DNA from: Myxosarcina sp. GA_180221_E-2-1-MAG-40_15
Lineage (GTDB): Bacteria; Cyanobacteriota; Cyanobacteriia; Cyanobacteriales; Xenococcaceae
Length of the DNA stretch: 46,161 bases
Assembly (NCBI GenBank): GCA_020692205.1
Contig: JAIMKV010000020.1
Location: forward strand, 254 to 46,414
Direction: 5' to 3'
The notes beneath the pieces were generated by a model. That model had not been told where the DNA came from and did not search any database. It worked only from the letters and a program-made list of their open reading frames with translations. This document shows, piece after piece, positions 8,090 through 16,595 of the stretch. How positions within the stretch are numbered: position 1 is the first letter of the stretch; the number at the start of each line of letters is the position of its first letter. A program made the position numbers and the translations under genes.

Positions 8090-9019
8090 TTAGAATCCTG
8101 CGCCGAGTCCGAAGACAAAACGCGCCCCATCTCCTGCGCCAACAATGTCTCTAGCACCAAGATGAATACTTAGGGGAACAGTACGCAAAGGAGATACTGA
8201 CAAGCCCATACCTAGATCCTGTCCTGTCCATTCGGTCACAAAACTAACTGGGCGGGCTACCCGAAAAGCCAAACTACCAAAGACATTAACGTTGCCATTA
8301 TCGTCGGTAATATCGTCAACACTACGAAATTGTCCGTTACCAATCCCGATAGTTGCCCCTACACGACTGAAGGGAGAGTTGATGTCTTCTCTCATCTTAA
8401 AAATTTTAGTAGTGGAAAGATATAAGGAATCTTCGAGATCATTAGTATCACCAGTAGACAAGAAGCTATTCCAGCCAGCCGAAACTCCCCAGCCTTCAGC
8501 AATTCTACGATGTAGCTTTAAGTTAAAACCACCTGAACCAAATTCACGGTTATTACCAAAACTCGCCAAAGTATAGCTAAGTTCTGCACCAACCAGCTTC
8601 TGAGCATCTCCAAGACCTAAGCCAAATACCATGGTGGCATCGCCATCATTTGTTCCCTCATCTCCGCCACGAGTATCAACCTGATAGCTAAGACCACTAT
8701 AAAAACCGCGATCGACACCAAAGCCATAAGGATTGGCAATAGTTAAGCCAGGCGCACCACGGCTAGGGGTAAAATTACGTTGCTGAATGTCTTGCAGCTT
8801 GAATTGTGCATTTTCTAGTTCATCGCTTTCAGAATCGCTCCACAAGTCACTCCCAGAATTATCGGCAGTTAGAGTTATATCACTATCGGATGTTGCATCG
8901 ATTTGACTTTTAGAAAAATCGGCAGGTTGTTGGGATTGAACGGCTGGATTTGCCCCAGCATTTAAACTTAAAAGTGGTAAAAAAAGTACGGTAGAGCCAG
9001 CCAAAGTTAATATACGCAT
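8090..9019 (-). CDS. Predicted outer-membrane or surface beta-rich protein
   Basis: The ATG at 9017-9019 gives 309 residues and places the signal peptide (M-R-I-L-T-L-A-G-S-T-V-L-F-L-P-L, cut near A-G-A) at the N-terminus; an upstream GTG would add 18 unlikely residues. An acidic linker (about residues 25-80) precedes a glycine-rich region of alternating polar and hydrophobic residues. It includes G-A-E-L-S-Y-T-L-A-S-F, a segment ending W-G-V-S-A-G-W, and several similar strands, and ends in F-V-F-G-L-G-A-G-F. An aromatic final residue after such strands is typical of outer-membrane beta-barrels. It heads the three-gene minus-strand operon. Family not recognised; a porin-like or autotransporter-like role is inference. 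Confidence 0.72.
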   Translation of the reverse strand: MRILTLAGSTVLFLPLLSLNAGANPAVQSQQPADFSKSQIDATSDSDITLTADNSGSDLWSDSESDELENAQFKLQDIQQRNFTPSRGAPGLTIANPYGFGVDRGFYSGLSYQVDTRGGDEGTNDGDATMVFGLGLGDAQKLVGAELSYTLASFGNNREFGSGGFNLKLHRRIAEGWGVSAGWNSFLSTGDTNDLEDSLYLSTTKIFKMREDINSPFSRVGATIGIGNGQFRSVDDITDDNGNVNVFGSLAFRVARPVSFVTEWTGQDLGMGLSVSPLRTVPLSIHLGARDIVGAGDGARFVFGLGAGF

Positions 9020-9428
9020 AAATTCATAGCAATAGATATAAACACACTTACAATTAATCAATAATTTAGTCACACAAATATCTAGAGCCTTGGTTTAAAA
9101 TAAACGAAACAATATTCAGCTAATGAATAATAAATATTGTTTTGTTTGTTATTTTATCCAATTGATATTTGCAAGTTTTTGGATCACACTTTTGCTGTTA
9201 TATCTCATAATTTCTCAAAGCTCAATATCTTTGGATAAAGATAGTTACTATTACTGATTCATCTAATGAATTTAACGTAGTTAAAAATACGAATAATCAT
9301 TAATGTTAGTTAAAAATACAGAGGCATTGTAATTAACAAAAAGGATATTAGTTGTAGAAAATTATAATTTTTATATTCAATAGCCTTTTTATTGACTTAT
9401 TTAAAATTTAAATAAATAGAAATAGATA
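9020..9428. promoter_or_regulatory. AT-rich divergent intergenic region with a 13-bp direct repeat
   Basis: This region separates the minus-strand exported-protein operon from the plus-strand metalloprotease gene and must hold both promoters. I see no RNA gene or ORF with family similarity. A 13-base direct repeat TAGTTAAAAATAC occurs at 9278-9290 and 9307-9319, with start-to-start spacing of 29 bases, close to three helical turns, so it could bind a regulator. A TTGACT at 9392-9397, followed about 17 bases later by an A/T-only hexamer, could be the promoter for the plus-strand gene, but the whole region is too AT-rich for a firm call. Confidence 0.4.
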
Positions 9429-10649
9429 ATGAGTTTTGATATTAAGTTTGATTATCGTTTTGATGAACAAAATTTTTTCACACCAGAGCGAAAAGCTATT
9501 TTGGAACAGGCAGGGAAAATATGGAGTTCTTATATTAGAGATGAATTTACACCAATTCCAGCTGGAGAAAATTTAAGGTTTTCAATCAACAATATTGAAC
9601 GAAATGTTGTCTTGAATAAGCCAATTGATGATCTGTTGATCTTTATTTCTTCTGTAGAATTAAATTCCGATCAACCCACTTTAGGAGAAGGAGCATTTTA
9701 TGCTACTTATGTTGTTGGCAGCGATCGCGAACAGCGGATTATTGGCGAAGATTTTGAACCATGGCTAGGTACGATTGAGTTTAATGCTTCAGTAGCAGAT
9801 AGTTTCTTTTTCGATCCCACTCCAGAAACAGACGATGATATCCCTTTTAACAAACAAGATTTTCTTAGTTTAAGTCTTCATGAAATTGGTCATGTCTTAG
9901 GCATTGGAATTTCCAATCAATTTTTAAACCAAGTCCAGAATCAGCATTTTATCGGTACTCAAAGTATTAAGTTAAATGGTGGTCATCCAATACCTTTAGA
10001 TAATGATGAAAATCATATTCGAGATGGTTTTACCGTCGATCCAGATAGCGATGCTTTATTAGATAAATCTTTTACCTTTGGCGAAAGAAATTTACCTACC
10101 GACTTGGATTTGGCAATTTTAGCTGATATTGGCTACGACATCTTTGCTTACGATCGCAAACCTGTATATCGTTTTTTTCAATATGAGAAGGGATTTCATT
10201 TTTACACTGCTAATAAAAATGAACGAGAAAACGTTATTTTGCGCAGTGAAGCAGGAGAAATAAAGTATAACTATGAAAATGTAGGTTATGAAGTTTTAGG
10301 TAGAGATATAGATGCTTTGACTGGAGAAAAAATTGACAAGGCACTGCCAGTTTATCGCTTTTTTAACCGAGAGACAGGGGCGCATCTATACACTATGGAT
10401 GAGGTTGAAAAAGATTATATTATTGATAATTTAAGTAATTACAATTTTGAAAATATAGCCTATTATGCCTTTAAGTCTCAACCACAAAACATAGATACAG
10501 TCCCGCTATATCGGATGCTAAATACTCAATCCAACTCTCACTTATTTACTGCTGATAGTAATGAATTTAACATTCTTGAAGCAACTCAACCTCATTTTCA
10601 GGCTGAAGGCAATCAGGGCATAACTTTCTATGTTTTAGAGCCGATTTAA
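9429..10649 (+). CDS. Zinc metalloprotease-like protein with C-terminal DUF5648 lectin-like repeats
   Basis: This 406-residue protein has a metzincin-like domain in residues 1-240 with H-E-I-G-H-V-L-G at 151-158 (H151, E152, H155). The canonical third His of HExxHxxGxxH is absent; H196 in D-N-D-E-N-H is a possible distant third ligand, as in leishmanolysin-like proteases. Residues 246-406 hold three repeats of about 55 residues, each opening V/L-Y-R-F/M and then H-F/L-Y/F-T, followed by a Y-E-N-V-G-Y-type strand. This matches DUF5648, a beta-propeller-like module often attached to secreted hydrolases. No Sec signal is present, so a type I or unknown export route is likely. The gene sits alone just before the exosortase gene, 30 bases away. 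Confidence 0.8.
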   Translation: MSFDIKFDYRFDEQNFFTPERKAILEQAGKIWSSYIRDEFTPIPAGENLRFSINNIERNVVLNKPIDDLLIFISSVELNSDQPTLGEGAFYATYVVGSDREQRIIGEDFEPWLGTIEFNASVADSFFFDPTPETDDDIPFNKQDFLSLSLHEIGHVLGIGISNQFLNQVQNQHFIGTQSIKLNGGHPIPLDNDENHIRDGFTVDPDSDALLDKSFTFGERNLPTDLDLAILADIGYDIFAYDRKPVYRFFQYEKGFHFYTANKNERENVILRSEAGEIKYNYENVGYEVLGRDIDALTGEKIDKALPVYRFFNRETGAHLYTMDEVEKDYIIDNLSNYNFENIAYYAFKSQPQNIDTVPLYRMLNTQSNSHLFTADSNEFNILEATQPHFQAEGNQGITFYVLEPI

Positions 10650-10679
10650 TCTGTCTAATCTTTAAGCAAAAAAGTACTA

Positions 10680-11543
10680 ATGTACAGAAAAAATTTTGTT
10701 GCTAACGATCGCCTGTGGCTATTTTCTAGTTTGATTGGGGTTGCTGTTTTATATCTCCACTTGGTTTGGCAAGCCACCGAAAACATCGATCAACTTACTA
10801 CTGATAGTTTGTTTGCGGGTGCAATTATCTGGCTGCTGTGGCGCAGAAGACATGATCTTGAATACAATAGCGATCCTGTTTCTAGCTTTATTGGCTTGCT
10901 GTTGTTGGGGTTAATTCTGTCTAAAACCCTGACGCTTTTTTGGTTTGAGTCTACTCTGCTATTTATTTTACCTCTGAGTATGGCGATCGCTTTAGCTTTA
11001 ATTGCTTCTGGATTTAGAGGGTTTGGTCAGTATATTCAGGAATTATTCTTTGCGGGGGTGCTGTTTTTTCCGACAGGAGCGATCGGCAATTTTATCGATA
11101 GTCTAGTTCACATTACGATTCTTAATGCTAAATTTGCCACCTACTTACTGTACTATTTGGGGTTTAATGTTGCAACCCAAGGAAATCAGGTAATGATATC
11201 TTTGCCCGAATTGGGCGTATTTAAGGCAATCGTGGATTATCCTTGTGCGGGAGTCCCAATGATTCTTTTAATGCTCAAGCTAGCATTATTATTTGTGGCT
11301 TTTGTACCTCTACCCAAAGCTCAACAAGTATTAGTACCAACATTTTCGATGATCTTCGGGTTTTTTCTGGGGGTTATTAGAGTTTGCATCTTAACTTTAT
11401 TTATCCCAGAACCAGCTCAATTTGCCTATTGGCACGGAACGCAAGGTTCACAGATTTTTTCTACTTTGGCGATCGCTATTTTTTCAGGCTTCTGCTATCT
11501 GATATTGCGACAACAGGAATTAAAGGCAAGCAAGGTGTCGTAA
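10680..11543 (+). CDS. crtA: Cyanoexosortase A
   Basis: This 287-residue integral membrane protein has about eight hydrophobic segments. Exosortases are transpeptidase-like membrane enzymes that recognise PEP-CTERM-type C-terminal signals on exported proteins and process them. The three catalytic residues of the family are present: C189 in D-Y-P-C-A-G-V-P, R234 in G-V-I-R-V and H252 in Y-W-H-G-T-Q-G. The D-Y-P-C-A-G form and the following associated protein identify the cyanobacterial A type. A potential substrate with a P-F-E-F-S-P signal is encoded at 45162-45890. The gene starts the long plus-strand polysaccharide block, in keeping with the known pairing of exosortases and EPS loci. The symbol follows exosortase nomenclature and is unrelated to the carotenoid gene of the same name. 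Confidence 0.9.
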   Translation: MYRKNFVANDRLWLFSSLIGVAVLYLHLVWQATENIDQLTTDSLFAGAIIWLLWRRRHDLEYNSDPVSSFIGLLLLGLILSKTLTLFWFESTLLFILPLSMAIALALIASGFRGFGQYIQELFFAGVLFFPTGAIGNFIDSLVHITILNAKFATYLLYYLGFNVATQGNQVMISLPELGVFKAIVDYPCAGVPMILLMLKLALLFVAFVPLPKAQQVLVPTFSMIFGFFLGVIRVCILTLFIPEPAQFAYWHGTQGSQIFSTLAIAIFSGFCYLILRQQELKASKVS

Positions 11544-11567
11544 ATATTTACAGTTTCATCTAAGAGT

Positions 11568-12266
11568 ATGATTAATCAAAATCAATGGCGTAGCAACTTG
11601 CTCATCATCACCAGCATAGGGATTAATTTAGCTGTTGTTGCTGCACTAATAGTCCCTGCTGTAGGTAATCGTTCTCCTGCCGATTTTCAGTTTCCTCAAA
11701 GGTTTAACCTTAATTCTTCCCCAGCAATTGCCGTCAAATCTAATTTAAATCAACCAAAAGCCAGCGATTTAGCCCCAGAGGTCATCAAATCGCGTCAAAA
11801 ATATCAATATGTCTTAAATGAACAAGAAATAGACCTAGAAATCAGTTACCTGGTTGGTACTAGAGGAGATGTGCAAACATACCTGCAAAATTACACTTCT
11901 CTACCTGCATCAATCATTCAAGCCCAAAAAATCAAGCACCAGGATCAAACAGGTTTTTATACGTTACTTAGCAATGAAAATCGCGCTTATTTAAGTAGCT
12001 GTATCAGCCCTCGTAGCCCTAGCAGTGTGACTCAAAGACAGTTTTCTCAGCATCGTTATCAACATGATTTCAAGTTTCAGGTAGGATTAGACTGGTTGAA
12101 AGGCAAAGCCAGTATTCGCGATCGCCGTTGTCTATGGGTGCATTTATCTACAGCAATTACTCAATCCGACACTCAAGCTGCTTACGAAGCATTAGAAACA
12201 GTTTGGAGCGATTTATATCAGTGGTGGCTGCCTAATTTTCCTGCTTTAACCGCTGAAAATGGCTAA
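11568..12266 (+). CDS. Cyanoexosortase A system-associated protein
   Basis: This 232-residue protein has a single N-terminal membrane anchor (L-L-I-I-T-S-I-G-I-N-L-A-V-V-A-A-L-I-V, about residues 11-29) and a soluble extracytoplasmic remainder. It starts 25 bases after cyanoexosortase A. In cyanobacteria this gene consistently follows the exosortase and resembles the EpsI-like domain fused to, or placed beside, other exosortases; its biochemical role is unknown. Supporting residues include Y-Q-Y-V-L-N-E-Q-E-I-D-L-E-I and the C-terminal R-C-L-W-V-H-L-S-T. Assignment rests on position, length and topology with partial motif recall. Confidence 0.82.
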   Translation: MINQNQWRSNLLIITSIGINLAVVAALIVPAVGNRSPADFQFPQRFNLNSSPAIAVKSNLNQPKASDLAPEVIKSRQKYQYVLNEQEIDLEISYLVGTRGDVQTYLQNYTSLPASIIQAQKIKHQDQTGFYTLLSNENRAYLSSCISPRSPSSVTQRQFSQHRYQHDFKFQVGLDWLKGKASIRDRRCLWVHLSTAITQSDTQAAYEALETVWSDLYQWWLPNFPALTAENG

Positions 12267-12348
12267 CTTGATCAACAACCCCTAATATTTGTTCTTCAAG
12301 ACTATACTAGACAAGTTTAAATTTACCCAAGAACCCCAAGCAATATCT

Positions 12349-13059
12349 ATGACTATCTCACCAGATCAAGAGAGAGTATTTTCTTCTGGAATTTTGCGCT
12401 TAGTTGGCTATGGTTTATTAGTCATGGCAATAATTGATGTTTTATTTTTATTAATTCCGCTGCAATTGATGGATCCATTGTGGGAGTTTCAAACCATGGG
12501 TGCAATTGTCGAAAGGATTCCCGTTACTTTGTTAGGTATAGTTTTAGTTTATTACGGCGAAAAAAGCGATCGCGCTCCCATCGAAACCCTAGTTCTCAAA
12601 ATTTTATCTTGGCTATCTTTGATGGTAGCAATATTCTTATTATTAATGATTCCGTTGAATATCACCAACAGCTTTCGGATTTATCATCAACAAAACGCCA
12701 CAGTGAACGCCCAATCGGTAAGTCAAAAAGAGGTCATTGAGCAATTTAAAGAGCAATTAGAAGCAGCTAATTCTAAAGCTGAAATTGGCGCAATACTTCA
12801 GCAGCAAGCTAAACAAGAAGTTAGTATTCCTGACTCAGTAAATACTCAGAAGCTCAAAACAGATCTCCTAGCCGATTTAAAAAACAATCAAGACAATATT
12901 ACCAGCCAAACACAGACATTTAGAGCCGAAAAACGTTCCTGGTTGTTCAAAAAATGTTTTAAGTGGAATCTCGGTGCGTTAATAGCGTCGATTCTATTCT
13001 TTTTAATTTGGAAAAGTACTGACTGGGCAAGGTTGAACCTCAATCTAAATGAAGATTAA
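12349..13059 (+). CDS. HpsJ-like membrane protein
   Basis: The product has 236 residues from the ATG at 12349. The TTG 20 codons upstream is the only longer start, and the family-like sequence opens at M-T-I-S-P-D-Q-E-R-V-F. The product has paired N-terminal membrane segments (about residues 17-37 and 52-70), a third near residue 85-100, a long polar helix-rich middle, and a final membrane segment near the C-terminus. HpsJ proteins occur in hormogonium and other cyanobacterial polysaccharide loci and affect polysaccharide secretion; the mechanism is not known. It lies between the exosortase pair and the Wzc-like kinase, which fits a role in assembly or export of the same polymer. Confidence 0.78.
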   Translation: MTISPDQERVFSSGILRLVGYGLLVMAIIDVLFLLIPLQLMDPLWEFQTMGAIVERIPVTLLGIVLVYYGEKSDRAPIETLVLKILSWLSLMVAIFLLLMIPLNITNSFRIYHQQNATVNAQSVSQKEVIEQFKEQLEAANSKAEIGAILQQQAKQEVSIPDSVNTQKLKTDLLADLKNNQDNITSQTQTFRAEKRSWLFKKCFKWNLGALIASILFFLIWKSTDWARLNLNLNED

Positions 13060-13260
13060 ATTAATAATTTAAAATTAATTAAATTTAGCTTACTGCTCAG
13101 ATAAATTAGTAAAACTACTGAAGCCTATACCCAGAAAAAAAAATAATATAAGTACTTAAAGGTAGCTAAATTTTTTCTATCAGTATTTTTTACGTTTTAT
13201 TTTAAATAAGACTCTGAAAAACTTCACGTAAACTGTGAGATTTACAGGTCAAAACTAAAT

Positions 13261-15663
13261 ATGAGCAACGAAATAATTAAATCTGAGACAATTGACTTAA
13301 GTGTATTCAACACTCAAGAATCTGGATTTTCTCTGTCAGATTTGAAGCAGATTGTACACCGCCGCTGGAAGCCTGCCTTAGCCGTAGGAATAACCGCATT
13401 TACGGGAATCTTTTTATTAATTGCCTTAAAAACTCCTGAATATAGTTCAGAGACTTTAATTCTGTTAGAAACTCCTAAAAATATCGAATCTACATCCGTT
13501 GCTCCCACAATTGCGACTAACCAATTAAGCTCGATTAAAGACTTTTCTACCGAAATTTTTGTCTTACGTAGTAACTCTATGGTAGAAAAAGCTGTAGCCG
13601 AACTAAAAAGCCGCTATCCAGATATTTCCATCCCCGAAATAGTGCAAAATTTATCAATTTATCAAGCAGGACTTAATAAAATACCGACCGATGTACTGGT
13701 TGTTTCTTATACTGATACTGACCCAGAAAAAGCAAAAATTGTTTTAGAAGCTTTAAGTTCTACTTACGTTAAATATAGTTTAGAAAAACAACAGTTAAAA
13801 GCAGCAAACGCGATCGAGTTTATCGATCTGCAACTGCCTAACGCTCAACAAGAATTAGACGAAGCTGCCAAAAAAGTTCGTAACTTTAGACAAGAACACC
13901 AACTAGTTAATCCTGAAACATCAGCAGTTGAAGTAGAAGAAATTAAACTAGATATTACCAAACAGATTGAAGATACCAAAATTGCGATCGCTCTAAATCA
14001 ACAACAAACACAAGAGCTAGAAAGTCAGTTGGGAGAATTGGGTCAAGATTCAGAAACTATGGTAGCATCGGCAGTCTTAGGTCAAGACGGCGTTTACCAA
14101 AATTTAGCTACTCAACTAAGGGAAATTGAAACTCAGTATAACTTAGGTCGAGTTGATTTCCGTGATAATTTCCATATAATGGAAAATCTTCAGTCCAAGC
14201 GACAAGAGTTGAAAAGGCTGCTGCAAGAAAGAGCCGAGCAAGTTTTAGGCAAATCGGTTTCTCCTAAAATACTAGAGCGGATAGTTTTAAGTCCTAGTTA
14301 TACAGATTCATCGCAACCATCAACAGATCCCAATGCTGGCAGTAATGATAGTCCGTTCCTCATTGGTCAAGCTGGTAATGGTTCAGACATAGAAACAGGA
14401 AGCAAAGTATCTGCCGAAGGCTCTACCTTAGGATTTTTTACCAAGAAAAGATTGCAGTTGCAAGAGGAAGCTGCCAGTCTGCAAAGTAAATTAGCCAGTC
14501 TGAGTCAGGCAAAAGCAAAGGCTGATAATCAATTTCTCAATATTCCTGGATTACAACAAACATTTACCGAGCTAACGCGCCAAGTAGAGCTTAAATCTGA
14601 AGCTTATAATTATCTGCTTAAAAGACGACAAGAGCTAGCCATTTCTGAAGCTGAGGAAATTGCCCCCTGGCGCATACTTAATGAACCTTTTTTACCCAGC
14701 CAACCAGTTTCGCCCAATATTACCCAAGGATTATTACAGGCATTGATTGCTGGAGGATTTCTAGGAATTGCTACCGCATTTATACTGCAACGACTCGATC
14801 AAAGTATCAAACGGGTAGAGGAAATCAAGCAAATTACCAAATTACCTATATTAGGCGTTATTCCGAAAGTTGCCGAGCCTAGAATTGATGCTAATATTCA
14901 TACTACCAAAAAGTCTTATTCTTATTATTCATCCTTTACCGAAGGACTGCGCTCCTTGGCAATGAATCTGCGCTACCTGGTAGCAGATAATGGTCAAATT
15001 AAAACCTTAGCCGTCACTTCTACTACTTCTGCCGAGGGTAAATCTACTATTTCCCATAATCTGGGTATTGTTTTGGCAGAATTCGACCTGCGGGTATTGA
15101 TCGTCGATGCTGACTTGCGTAAACCCAAACTGCATAAGTTAGCTCATATTCCTAATGAAGCTGGATTAAGCGAAGCAATTACCCAAGAAAAACCTTGGAC
15201 TGATTATGTTCAGCCTGGATCGGTAGATAATCTCAATATAATCACTGCTGGGGCAACATCTCCTAATCCGATCGCTCTGTTGAATTCAGCCAAAATGAAG
15301 CAGTTGATTCAAGAATGGTCAGCGGTTTATGACTACGTAATTATTGATACTCCTCCAGTTGGCGTAATTGCTGATGCCAAATGTTTAGCCACAGAAGTAG
15401 ATTCTTTTTTGTTTGTCTCTGGGATCCAAAGAGCTACTCGCCGAGGAATTGATAATGCTTTAGACGTTTTACGTAATGGTCAGTGTCATATTGCAGGGGT
15501 AGCTGCCAACATGGTCGATCCAGAATTTGATTATTACGCCTATTCTTATTACGACTCTTACTACAATCATCCGACTCAAAATGGTCATGACAATGATAGT
15601 GACAATGAAGCCAAATCCGAAGGCGCGATCGGTAATTTACTGCAACAATTCCGTCGTCGTTAA
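13261..15663 (+). CDS. Wzc-type polysaccharide co-polymerase with bacterial tyrosine kinase domain
   Basis: This 800-residue inner-membrane protein has a Wzz domain opening with a transmembrane helix at about 38-56, a periplasmic coiled-coil rich region (about 180-330 and 395-465), and a second helix at about 489-508. A cytoplasmic BY-kinase follows: Walker A S-T-T-S-A-E-G-K-S-T (587-596), Walker A' V-L-I-V-D-A-D-L-R-K-P (612-622) and Walker B V-I-I-D-T-P-P (693-699). A tyrosine cluster lies at 758-768, the expected autophosphorylation tail. Such proteins set polymer chain length and switch export by phosphorylation. A low-complexity Ser/Asp/Gly insert at about 345-390 is unusual. It lies directly upstream of the ABC exporter, so both may act on the same polymer. 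Confidence 0.9.
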   Translation: MSNEIIKSETIDLSVFNTQESGFSLSDLKQIVHRRWKPALAVGITAFTGIFLLIALKTPEYSSETLILLETPKNIESTSVAPTIATNQLSSIKDFSTEIFVLRSNSMVEKAVAELKSRYPDISIPEIVQNLSIYQAGLNKIPTDVLVVSYTDTDPEKAKIVLEALSSTYVKYSLEKQQLKAANAIEFIDLQLPNAQQELDEAAKKVRNFRQEHQLVNPETSAVEVEEIKLDITKQIEDTKIAIALNQQQTQELESQLGELGQDSETMVASAVLGQDGVYQNLATQLREIETQYNLGRVDFRDNFHIMENLQSKRQELKRLLQERAEQVLGKSVSPKILERIVLSPSYTDSSQPSTDPNAGSNDSPFLIGQAGNGSDIETGSKVSAEGSTLGFFTKKRLQLQEEAASLQSKLASLSQAKAKADNQFLNIPGLQQTFTELTRQVELKSEAYNYLLKRRQELAISEAEEIAPWRILNEPFLPSQPVSPNITQGLLQALIAGGFLGIATAFILQRLDQSIKRVEEIKQITKLPILGVIPKVAEPRIDANIHTTKKSYSYYSSFTEGLRSLAMNLRYLVADNGQIKTLAVTSTTSAEGKSTISHNLGIVLAEFDLRVLIVDADLRKPKLHKLAHIPNEAGLSEAITQEKPWTDYVQPGSVDNLNIITAGATSPNPIALLNSAKMKQLIQEWSAVYDYVIIDTPPVGVIADAKCLATEVDSFLFVSGIQRATRRGIDNALDVLRNGQCHIAGVAANMVDPEFDYYAYSYYDSYYNHPTQNGHDNDSDNEAKSEGAIGNLLQQFRRR

Positions 15664-15716
15664 TCGCACCTAATCAGACTACGTTTGCTTAATTTAAACC
15701 GAAAAACAGCCGTGCT

Positions 15717-16592
15717 ATGGGTAGATTGACTAAATTAAAACCTCAACGTCCGCGCCAAGTTATATACACCTCAGAAAGTCGGCTCAGAAATCCCCAAATA
15801 ATGCTTCGGGAAATGTGGCGAGACTTGTTAGCCTCTAGAGAGTTAGCCTGGCGATTGTTAGTCAGAGACATCAGCGCTCAATACCGTCAGTCATTTTTAG
15901 GTATTTTCTGGGCGATTATTCCTGCGGTAATCACGGCAGCGGGTTTTACCTTGGCAAAAAACAACGGAATTGTGAATATTGGGAATACCGATTTACCTTA
16001 TCCAGCTTATGTCATGTTTAGTATGACTCTGTGGCAAACTTTTGTGGAGGCTCTCAATGCACCCATCCAAGGGGTAAATGGGGGCAAAGCGATGTTAGCC
16101 AGAATTAACTTCCCTCGCGAAGCACTGGTTTTAAGCAAGCTAGGCGAAGTGTTCTTCAATTTTGGCGTTAAGCTAATTTTGATTGTCATCTTGTTCATCT
16201 GGTTCAAGATGCCGATTAGTGGCAGCGTAATTTTAGCACCAGTAGCTTTAATTCACTTAGTTGCATTGGGGACTTTCATTGGTTTAATTCTTGCACCCAT
16301 GGGAGCTTTATATCAAGATATTTCCCGAGCTATTAGCTTAGCGACTGGTTTGTGGCTGTTTCTTACTCCCGTAGTTTATCCCGTACCCAATGGGGGGATA
16401 TTTGGTACGATTGTTAAATTTAACCCCGTAACGCCTTTATTGGTCACCACGCGAGAATTAGCAACTACAGGAACAGTATCCGATCCCATGGGTTTTTGGC
16501 TTGCCAGTAGCATTGGCTTGGTTGGCTTATTTTTTGCTTGGATTATCTATCGTGTCTCAATGCCTTACATAGTAGAGAGAATTAGTTCTTAG
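15717..16592 (+). CDS. ABC-2 type polysaccharide export permease (Wzm-like)
   Basis: This 291-residue permease has six hydrophobic segments, beginning after a basic amphipathic stretch (R-E-L-A-W-R-L-L-V-R-D-I-S-A-Q-Y-R-Q-S) that is the signature entry of the KpsM/Wzm/TagG group. It forms the membrane channel through which a finished lipid-linked glycan is moved across the inner membrane. It ends 3 bases before the ATPase gene, so the two are translated as a pair. The first 28 residues are basic and vary among homologues; an internal ATG at residue 29 is a less likely alternative start. Confidence 0.9.
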   Translation: MGRLTKLKPQRPRQVIYTSESRLRNPQIMLREMWRDLLASRELAWRLLVRDISAQYRQSFLGIFWAIIPAVITAAGFTLAKNNGIVNIGNTDLPYPAYVMFSMTLWQTFVEALNAPIQGVNGGKAMLARINFPREALVLSKLGEVFFNFGVKLILIVILFIWFKMPISGSVILAPVALIHLVALGTFIGLILAPMGALYQDISRAISLATGLWLFLTPVVYPVPNGGIFGTIVKFNPVTPLLVTTRELATTGTVSDPMGFWLASSIGLVGLFFAWIIYRVSMPYIVERISS

Positions 16593-16595
16593 AAG

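Noticed and set aside
10680-11543. Carotenoid ketolase because of the symbol crtA
   Set aside because: The C-R-H triad and eight hydrophobic segments are those of an exosortase; the symbol overlap is only historical.
13060-13260. Riboswitch or promoter in the gap before the Wzc-like gene
   Set aside because: The 200-base gap is AT-rich with no conserved aptamer-like structure or clear paired hexamers.
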